This document shows positions 15,056 to 20,646 of a stretch of DNA of 20,646 bases, one piece after another. The stretch lies in NCBI GenBank assembly GCA_005888465.1, contig VAYJ01000095.1, positions 1 to 20,646 of the forward strand, written 5' to 3'. The notes beneath the pieces are model-generated. The model was not told the origin of the DNA, did not search any database, and saw nothing but the letters and a program-made list of their open reading frames with translations. The translations under genes and the position numbers were made by a program. Source of the stretch: Actinomycetota bacterium (GTDB lineage Bacteria > Actinomycetota > UBA4738). Each line of letters opens with the position of its first letter. Position 1 is the first letter of the stretch.

Positions 15056-15460
15056 ATGCTATCCGAGCTCATCGGAACGCTGCTCACGCCGTCTCGCGTC
15101 GCGCACGCGCATTGCGACCTGCCCTGCGGCGTCTACGACCCCGCGCAGGCGCGCATCGAGGCACAGTCGGTGAAGGCCTGCCAGGAGAAGTTCCAGGGGA
15201 GCGACGACCCCGTCTTCCGGGAGCGGGCCGTCACCATCAAGGAGGAGCGCGCCGACCTCGTCAAGCACCACCTCTGGGTGCTCTGGACCGACTACTTCAA
15301 GCCCGAGCACCTGCAGGCGCACCCGCAGCTCCACGACCTGTTCTGGCAGGCGACGAAGGAAGCCGGCCTCGCGAAGAAGTCGGAAGACCCGGCCCAGGGC
15401 GAGAAGCTGCTCGGGCTCATCGACCAGATCGCCGACGTCTTCGCCGCGACGAAGAAGTAG
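15056..15460 (+). CDS. sodN: Nickel superoxide dismutase
   Basis: This enzyme dismutates superoxide to O2 and H2O2 using a single Ni ion per subunit, as a cytoplasmic homohexamer. The 134-residue precursor has an 18-residue propeptide (MLSELIGTLLTPSRVAHA) followed directly by the diagnostic nickel hook HCDLPCGVYDPAQARIEA. After cleavage His19, Cys20 and Cys24 become His1, Cys2 and Cys6, the complete ligand set; Tyr27 is the conserved Tyr9. The four-helix body with the usual HHLWVLWTDYFKPEHL segment is intact. The start is ATG 15056 with a strong GGAGGAGG 5 bases upstream. The promoter must lie inside the first part of divergent sodX. The stop is only 4 bases from the convergent CCA-enzyme stop. 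Confidence 0.97.
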   Translation: MLSELIGTLLTPSRVAHAHCDLPCGVYDPAQARIEAQSVKACQEKFQGSDDPVFRERAVTIKEERADLVKHHLWVLWTDYFKPEHLQAHPQLHDLFWQATKEAGLAKKSEDPAQGEKLLGLIDQIADVFAATKK

Positions 15461-15464
15461 CCGG

Positions 15465-16889
15465 TCAGTCCGCGTCGCGGGCGGCCCATTCGTCCAGCAA
15501 CCGGTACGCCTCGTCCCGGTCGATCGGGCCGCGTTCCAACCGTTCTTCCAGGAGGTAGGCGAGCGCTCGGCCAACCGTGGGACCCGGCGGGATCTCCAGT
15601 CGCGCCATCACCTCGTCGCCGTCGAGTGGCGGACGGATCGCCTGGAGGTTCTCCTGCTCGGCCAGGCGCGCGATCCGGAGCTCCAGGTCGTCCTGCAGGG
15701 CGGCGAGCGCCTTGGCCTTGTCGACGTTGCGCGTGGTGCAGTCCGCGCGCACGAGCTGGTTGAGCCGGTCCAGGAGCGGGCCCGCGTCTCGCACGTAGCG
15801 GCGGAGTGCCGCGTCGTTCCATCCCATGCGATACGTGTGGAACCGCAGGTGCAGCTCCACCAGCGTGACCACGTCGCGAACCACGTCGTTCGGATACCGA
15901 AGCGCCCGCAGGCGCTCCTCCGCGATCCGGGCCCCGACCACCTCGTGGTGATGGAACTGGACGCCGTCGGCCGTGAAGGCCCGCGTCGCGGGCTTGCCGA
16001 CGTCGTGCAGCAGAGCCGCGAGACGAAGCACGAGATCGTCGGGATCGCACCCCTCCACCACGGCGTAGGTGTGGCGGAGGACATCCTTGTGGCGATGGAC
16101 CGGGTCCTGCTCGAGCTTGAGCGCGGGGAGCTCCGGCAGGAACCGATCGGCGAGGCCCGTCTCGACGGCGAGGTTCAGGCCCAGCGACGGCTTCGGCGAC
16201 AGCAGGAGCTTCGACAGCTCGTCCCGCACCCGCTCGGCCGACACGATCTCCAACCGGGGCACCATGCTCCGCATCGCCGCGACGACGCGCGGCGTCGGGG
16301 CGAGCTCGAGCGAGGACGCGAAGCGCGCCGCGCGGAGCATCCGCAGCGGATCGTCGCCGAAGGACACCTCGGGCTCGAGGGGCGTCTCGAGCCGCTTCGC
16401 CGCGAGGTCCTTCAGCCCGCCGAACGGGTCGACGAACTCGCGCTCCGGAAGCCGCACGGCCATCGCGTTCACCGTGAAGTCCCGCCGCGAGAGGTCGACC
16501 TCGAGCTCGGAGGCGAACTCGACCCGCGGGTGCCGATCGTCGCCCGGGTACACCTCGGTTCGAAACGTCGTCACGTCGAGGTCCCGACCATCCTTGCGGG
16601 CCACGACGGTGCCGAACTTGATGCCCACGAGCAAGATCGACCCAGCCCACCCCTGGAGCACGCTCACGGTCTGCTCGGGTCGCGCGTTGGTCGCGAAGTC
16701 CAGATTGGTGCTCGGCTCTCGCTTCAGCAGCAGATCCCGCACAGCGCCGCCGACCAGGAAGAGCTGGAACCCTGCCGTGCGGAAGCGCTCTCCCAGTTCG
16801 ACGGCGAGGGGGTCGACTTCGAGGAGCGGGCCGGAGGCCTCGTGGGTCCCGGAGGGGCTCATGTCGGGTGCGAGGATACCGTTTGCCAT
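15465..16889 (-). CDS. pcnA: CCA tRNA nucleotidyltransferase with HD domain, DxD changed to NxD
   Basis: This 474-residue class II nucleotidyltransferase of the kind that adds or repairs the tRNA 3' CCA end is laid out like actinobacterial PcnA/CCA enzymes. Visible are FLVGGAVRDLLL (44-55), then the metal site, which reads TNLDFATNA (61-69) where relatives have D-L-D, so the first catalytic Asp is Asn62 (codon AAT, nt 16704-16706). Asp64 and the third carboxylate region (DLDVTTFR, Asp105) are present. RRDFTVNAMA (135-144), DPFGG and DPLRMLRAARFA follow, then an HD domain with HDVGKPATR (His295-Asp296) and a long helical tail. The start is ATG 16887-16889 with GGGAG 6 bases upstream; an ATG at 16862 is less well placed. 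It is divergent from the NUDIX gene by 10 bases, as in mycobacterial pcnA and mutT4. Confidence 0.93.
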   Translation of the reverse strand: MANGILAPDMSPSGTHEASGPLLEVDPLAVELGERFRTAGFQLFLVGGAVRDLLLKREPSTNLDFATNARPEQTVSVLQGWAGSILLVGIKFGTVVARKDGRDLDVTTFRTEVYPGDDRHPRVEFASELEVDLSRRDFTVNAMAVRLPEREFVDPFGGLKDLAAKRLETPLEPEVSFGDDPLRMLRAARFASSLELAPTPRVVAAMRSMVPRLEIVSAERVRDELSKLLLSPKPSLGLNLAVETGLADRFLPELPALKLEQDPVHRHKDVLRHTYAVVEGCDPDDLVLRLAALLHDVGKPATRAFTADGVQFHHHEVVGARIAEERLRALRYPNDVVRDVVTLVELHLRFHTYRMGWNDAALRRYVRDAGPLLDRLNQLVRADCTTRNVDKAKALAALQDDLELRIARLAEQENLQAIRPPLDGDEVMARLEIPPGPTVGRALAYLLEERLERGPIDRDEAYRLLDEWAARDAD

Positions 16890-16899
16890 ACTCACTCCC

Positions 16900-17349
16900 G
16901 TGCCGGCCCCCCCTCGTGAGACGAGCACCCGCTCCGAGCACTCGGCCGGCGGCGTCGTCCTTCGCGAGGGCGACGACGGGACCGAGGTGGCGCTCGCGGC
17001 GCGACGCACGCGCCGCGGTGACCTCGCCTGGGGCCTCCCGAAGGGCCTCGTCGAGCCCGGGGAAGGACCCGAGGAGGCCGCGACCCGTGAGGTGCGCGAG
17101 GAGACGGGCCTCGAGGCGCTCATCCGTTCCCCTCTCGGGGACATCTCGTACTGGTATGTCTGGGACGGCGTTCGCGTCCGCAAGCGCGTGACGTTCTTCC
17201 TCATGGACGCGGTCGGCGGCGACGTGTCGAAGCACGACGACGAGATGGAGGAGGTCCGCTGGTTCCCCCTGCGGGAGGGGCTCCGGCGGGCGAGCTACAC
17301 GAGCGAACGGGACGTCCTTCGTCGCGCGGCCGAGAGCCTCGGCGCCTAG
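16900..17349 (+). CDS. NUDIX hydrolase (MutT4-like position)
   Basis: This 149-residue NUDIX pyrophosphohydrolase has a perfect Nudix box, GLVEPGEGPEEAATREVREE then TGL (residues 49-71; Glu64, Glu67 and Glu68 bind Mg2+). The preceding HSAGGVVLREG and LAWGLPKG are typical family strands. The substrate cannot be told from the sequence; candidates are oxidised nucleotides, dinucleotide polyphosphates or ADP-ribose. Its place, divergent from the CCA enzyme and upstream of DUF6049 and MurJ, matches mutT4 in mycobacteria. The start is a GTG at 16900 with no Shine-Dalgarno. A CATACT box (16887-16892) lies 7 bases upstream, so a leaderless transcript is possible (inference). The next gene begins 8 bases after its stop. 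Confidence 0.93.
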   Translation: MPAPPRETSTRSEHSAGGVVLREGDDGTEVALAARRTRRGDLAWGLPKGLVEPGEGPEEAATREVREETGLEALIRSPLGDISYWYVWDGVRVRKRVTFFLMDAVGGDVSKHDDEMEEVRWFPLREGLRRASYTSERDVLRRAAESLGA

Positions 17350-17357
17350 GGTCAGCC

Positions 17358-18128
17358 TTGGTCGATGCCGTCCTCGGGATCCTTGCCGGGTTCGTCTCCG
17401 GCGTCATGAGCGGGGCGTTCGGCGTTGGCGGCGCCATCCTCACGACGCCGGCGGTGCGCGTCCTGCTGGATGCGCCGCCCCTGGTCGCGGTCGGCACGCC
17501 CCTGCCCGCGATCTTTCCCACTACCGTCGCGGGGGCTCGCGCGTACCGCAGGGCCGGGCTCGTCGACGGCCGGGCGGTCCGATGGCTCGCCCCGCCCGGC
17601 GTGGCAGCCGCCGCGCTGGGCGCGATCCTCACGAAGATCATCAACGCCCACGTCCTGCTGCTCGCGACCGCGGCGCTCATCGGATGGCAAGCGGTGAACG
17701 TCGGCATGGGCCGGACGCGGCAGGATCAGGGCGAGGGCGCGCCCGAACCTTCGTCGGTGGCGCTCGCCCTGACCGGCGCGATCGCTGGGTTCGCGTCCGG
17801 CCTCCTGGGGATCGGGGGCGGCGTGATCCTGGTACCCGCGATGACGGGCGTGCTCCACATGCCGCTCAAACGAGCGGTGGGGACCTCGCTCGTCGTGATC
17901 GCGTTCATGGTGGTGCCGGGCACGCTCGTGCACGCGATCCTCGGCCACGTCGACTGGACGATCTTCCTCTGGCTCACGCTCGGCGTCGTCCCCGGGGCGA
18001 CGCTCGGCTCCCACTGGACGATCCGCGCCCGCGAGCGGACGCTTCGCCTCGTCGTCGCCGTCTTCCTCTCGCTCGTCGCGACCCTCTACGCCATCCTGGA
18101 GCTGCACGACCTCATCACCGGGCGATAG
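17358..18128 (+). CDS. TauE/SafE-family sulfite/anion exporter-like permease
   Basis: This 256-residue polytopic protein belongs to the TauE/SafE (DUF81) family. It is built of two homologous halves, each with the family's Gly-rich first helix: GVMSGAFGVGGAILTTPAV (about 15-33) and GFASGLLGIGGGVILVPAM (about 142-160). The repeat-ending segments AVGTPLPAIFPTT and AVGTSLVVIAFMV also correspond. Some members export sulfite, sulfoacetate or other small anions; this substrate is unknown. The only start that keeps the first helix is a TTG at 17358, 8 bases after the NUDIX stop, with a weak GGG upstream. It sits between NUDIX and DUF6049, a position normally empty in mycobacteria, so it looks like an insertion into a conserved gene order. 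Confidence 0.88.
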   Translation: MVDAVLGILAGFVSGVMSGAFGVGGAILTTPAVRVLLDAPPLVAVGTPLPAIFPTTVAGARAYRRAGLVDGRAVRWLAPPGVAAAALGAILTKIINAHVLLLATAALIGWQAVNVGMGRTRQDQGEGAPEPSSVALALTGAIAGFASGLLGIGGGVILVPAMTGVLHMPLKRAVGTSLVVIAFMVVPGTLVHAILGHVDWTIFLWLTLGVVPGATLGSHWTIRARERTLRLVVAVFLSLVATLYAILELHDLITGR

Positions 18129-18160
18129 GGCACCGGGCCACGCGGGCACCCGTCGCTAGA

Positions 18161-20200
18161 ATGGCGCCGGATCCCATGGGACGTATCGTCGCGCGGGGGG
18201 GACTCGCCCTCTGCATAGCCCTCCTGCTGCTCACGGCGGCGCCGGTCATCCCCTCCGCCCAGGGCCAGACCGCGCCGGCCGTGACGCTCCGGTTGCTCGC
18301 CGAATCCACCTGGACGGGCCCCACCCGGCCGCTCGTGCTCGCCTTCAGCGCCACGAACGAGTCGACGACCGCCATCGGGACGCTGTCCGTCGTGCTGTCG
18401 ATCTGGGCGCCGACGCGGTCGCGCTCGGCCTACGAGCTCTCACTCAAGGAAGACGTGACCGCCGTCCTGTTGAGCCAGCCGTTCCCCCAGAGCGGCTCGC
18501 TCCTGCCCGGCCAAACACGGACGTTCACCCTTCGCCAGCATCTGGACCTCCTCCACGCGACCGACAACGCCCTGTATCCGATCAAGGCGCAACTGCTCTC
18601 CGCGGACGTCCCGGTCGCCACGCTCCGGACCCCGATGATCTTCCTGATCGAGACACCGCAGGTTCCCCTGAACCTCACCTGGACGTGGGTGCTGTCCGAC
18701 CCCATACAGCTCGAGCCCGACGGCAGCTTCGGCCCCGGCCCGATCGAGCTGGACATCGCCCCGGGTGGCCGGCTCGACCTGATGACGCGCGCGCTCGAGG
18801 GGCTGCGAACCGACGCCGTCGACGTCGTCGTGTCCTCGGTGCTCGTTGAGGAGCTCCGGAGAATGACGACCGGCTACCGGATCGTCGATGCGTCGGGCGC
18901 AGCACGAACCGTGGCTCCGCGGACTGGGGGGGCCGCGGACGCCGAGCGCATCCTGGGCGCGCTCGGCCGGATCGCCGCGCGGCCCCAGACCGAGCTCGTC
19001 GCCACGCCGCTCGGTGACCCGAGCGAGCCCGCGCTCATCCGTGCGGGCCTCTCCGCGGACATCCCAACGCTCGCCGGCGAAGGCTCGAGCGTGATCGCGG
19101 CGGCCCTGCACGCGCAGCCCGTCGAGCACCTGGTGCGACCGATGGCCTCCGCGCTGAACGGACCCTCGCTCGTTCGGCTGGTTCGAAGCGGCGTGGACAC
19201 CGTACTCCTGGACGCGAACTTCATGCCGTCACCGCCCGGACTGCGCGAGACGGCATCGCCGATCGTCCAGCTCGCCTCAGGGTCGACGGAGCTCACTGGC
19301 CTCCTCCCCGATCCGGGCGTCGCCGTCGTAGCCACCACGTACCAAGCCGACCCCGCCCTGGACGCGCACGCGACCCTCGGTGAGCTCGCCGCCACCTGGC
19401 TCGAGCTCCCCGGGACGGCGGGCCGCGGCGCCGCGATCCTGTTCCCCGAGCAGCCGCAGCTGCCTTCCGCCTTCTTCGGGCCGTTCGCGGCGCTGGTCGG
19501 AGGGTCCCCCTGGCTCGCACCCGTGCCGGCAACCGGCCTCGCGGCCCTGGTCGGCACCCCGGAGCGCGAGACGGTGCCGAACCGGCTCGGCGCGTCGTTC
19601 CCCTCGGACTACCTCGCCCGGCTCAAGGACGCTCGCGCCAGCTGGGGTCACTTCGCGGACACGGCCGTCGGCGCGACGGCGCTCGTCGAGACGCTTCGCC
19701 AGCGCCTGTTGCTGGCGGAGAGCTCCACCTTCATGACGGTCCCGGCGTCCGGCGATCGCTATGTCTCGAGCGTGCTCGATGCGGTGCACGCGGCCTACGG
19801 CGCCATCCGCATCTCGACCACGCAGGTGACGCTCACGTCGCGAAGCGGGGTGCTGCCGCTCACGCTCACGAACGCCACGGGCTACGCGGTGAAGGTCGTC
19901 CTTCGGTTCGTCGCCGATCGTCGCCTGGTGTTCGAGCAGGGCGACTCCTACCCCGTGCTGCTCAGCGGCTCCAGCCGAACCCTCACGTTCCGCGTCCGCG
20001 CGGAGACCACGGGACGCTTCCCCATCACGGTGGATCTCGAAACCCCCTCGAACGCGTCGACGCCCGATACGATCGCGCAGACCGTGATGGTCGTTCGGTC
20101 CACGGCGTACAACAAGGTGGCGCTCGTCGTCACCATCGGGGCGGCGCTGTTCCTGGCGGCGTGGTGGGGAAGGAGGTTCCTCCCTCGGAAGAGCCACTGA
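18161..20200 (+). CDS. DUF6049-family secreted, C-terminally anchored protein
   Basis: This 679-residue envelope protein has an N-terminal signal peptide (hydrophobic core about 14-30, possible cleavage after SAQG), a large extracellular region, and one C-terminal membrane helix (about 650-670: VALVVTIGAALFLAAWWG) followed by the basic tail RRFLPRKSH. The fold looks beta-rich at both ends (VTLRLLAESTWTGPTRPLVL; GVLPLTLTNATGYAVKVVLR), around a middle domain with polysaccharide-deacetylase-like or TIM-barrel character that I cannot assign. In mycobacteria the equivalent Rv3909 lies directly before MurJ; its biochemical role is unknown, so an envelope role beside MurJ is inference. ATG 18161 and ATG 18176 are both possible starts, neither with a good ribosome site; TAGAAT at 18157-18162 could be a -10 box, which would favour 18176. 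It overlaps the murJ start. Confidence 0.88.
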   Translation: MAPDPMGRIVARGGLALCIALLLLTAAPVIPSAQGQTAPAVTLRLLAESTWTGPTRPLVLAFSATNESTTAIGTLSVVLSIWAPTRSRSAYELSLKEDVTAVLLSQPFPQSGSLLPGQTRTFTLRQHLDLLHATDNALYPIKAQLLSADVPVATLRTPMIFLIETPQVPLNLTWTWVLSDPIQLEPDGSFGPGPIELDIAPGGRLDLMTRALEGLRTDAVDVVVSSVLVEELRRMTTGYRIVDASGAARTVAPRTGGAADAERILGALGRIAARPQTELVATPLGDPSEPALIRAGLSADIPTLAGEGSSVIAAALHAQPVEHLVRPMASALNGPSLVRLVRSGVDTVLLDANFMPSPPGLRETASPIVQLASGSTELTGLLPDPGVAVVATTYQADPALDAHATLGELAATWLELPGTAGRGAAILFPEQPQLPSAFFGPFAALVGGSPWLAPVPATGLAALVGTPERETVPNRLGASFPSDYLARLKDARASWGHFADTAVGATALVETLRQRLLLAESSTFMTVPASGDRYVSSVLDAVHAAYGAIRISTTQVTLTSRSGVLPLTLTNATGYAVKVVLRFVADRRLVFEQGDSYPVLLSGSSRTLTFRVRAETTGRFPITVDLETPSNASTPDTIAQTVMVVRSTAYNKVALVVTIGAALFLAAWWGRRFLPRKSH

Positions 20201-20646
20201 CCCCGGCCGATACGCCGCAAGCGTTCGTCCGGCACTCGGCCGTCATGTCCGTCGGAACTGCCCTGTCTCGCGTCACGGGGTTCGTCCGGCTCGCCGCGAT
20301 GGCCTACGCGTTGGGGGTCACCGAGAGCCGCCTGGCCGACGCGTTCAACGTCGCGAACACCACGCCGAACATGGTCTACGACCTGGCCCTCGGAGGGATC
20401 ATCTCCTCGGTCTTCATCCCGGTGTTCGTCGAACGGATGGAGCGAGGGAGCCGCGAGGAGGCGTGGCACACCGCCCGCTCGGTGCTCACCTTCTCCTTCC
20501 TGCTGCTCTCGGCGATCGCGCTCCTCGCGATCCTGTTCTCGCGCCAGATCATCGATCTGTACACGGCCGGCGTCCCTGCGGGCAGCCAGCGGGCGGCGGA
20601 ACGAGCGCTCGCCTCGGTGTTCCTCAAGTGGTTCATGCCGCAGATC
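20161..20646 (+). CDS. murJ: Lipid II flippase MurJ, N-terminal part
   Basis: MurJ (MviN) flips the peptidoglycan precursor lipid II across the cytoplasmic membrane. The first 162 codons are present before the right edge. After a hydrophilic leader the family motifs are clear: RHSAVMSVGTALSRVTGFVR with the conserved Arg pair of TM1, then ADAFNVANTTPNMVYDLALG and GIISSVFIPVFVERMERG. Because RHSAVM is itself conserved family sequence, the Met at 20245 is too late. The only in-frame starts upstream are paired GTG codons at 20161 and 20164, giving a 40-base overlap with the DUF6049 gene and a strong hint of coupling. In mycobacteria the homologue carries a C-terminal pseudokinase; whether this one does cannot be seen. 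Confidence 0.93.
   Translation, partial: MVGKEVPPSEEPLTPADTPQAFVRHSAVMSVGTALSRVTGFVRLAAMAYALGVTESRLADAFNVANTTPNMVYDLALGGIISSVFIPVFVERMERGSREEAWHTARSVLTFSFLLLSAIALLAILFSRQIIDLYTAGVPAGSQRAAERALASVFLKWFMPQI

Overview
The window is about 20.6 kb of high-GC, almost fully coding DNA. Its gene content points to an uncultured or deep-branching actinobacterium. The main evidence is an actinobacterial-type inositol-3-phosphate synthase behind a PadR regulator, a nickel superoxide dismutase with its maturation protease, F420/FMN-type PPOX and LCP proteins, many GTG starts, and the order CCA-adding enzyme <> NUDIX - (TauE) - DUF6049 - MurJ. That last order is the one known in mycobacteria as pcnA <> mutT4 - Rv3909 - Rv3910. 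No rRNA, tRNA, IS element, prophage or CRISPR array was found. No gene-free stretch exceeds about 105 bases.

Layout. 1-1086 (-): N-terminal part of a membrane proton/sodium-pumping pyrophosphatase with a TATAAT promoter box. 1192-2496 (-): a STAS-domain protein followed by a CaCA-type exchanger. 2572-4254 (+): a membrane-anchored protein of unknown function whose reading frame is broken, coupled by a GTGA overlap to an LCP-family protein. 4275-5312 (-): a second, different CaCA exchanger. 5352-8095 (+): an MrfA/YprA-like DEAH helicase coupled to a LOG-like (TIGR00725-type) protein. 8086-10030 (-): a Wzx/MATE-like flippase followed by a PPOX protein. 10133-11351 (+): an MFS transporter broken by an indel. 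11348-14635 (+): a PadR - ino1 - MFS operon with a clear TTGACA promoter and three ATATAT operator half-sites at exact 13-bp spacing. 14630-15460: divergent sodX (-) and sodN (+). 15465-16889 (-): CCA tRNA nucleotidyltransferase. 16900-20646 (+): NUDIX hydrolase, TauE permease, DUF6049 protein and the start of MurJ.

How the parts fit. Much of the window concerns the envelope and ion balance: pyrophosphatase, two exchangers, LCP ligase, flippase, DUF6049 and MurJ. There are also three small self-contained modules: Ni-SOD with its protease, PadR with inositol phosphate synthesis, and the helicase with the LOG protein. Packing is extreme. Convergent gene ends overlap or lie within 20 bases of each other, and divergent starts are 10 to about 100 bases apart, so classical terminators have no room.

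I do not see a convincing wholly new multi-gene system. The items most worth a second look are two broken reading frames, a CCA enzyme with Asn in place of a catalytic Asp, two exchangers that lack different canonical ion-site residues, the phased PadR operator, and an MFS transporter with an extra C-terminal domain.
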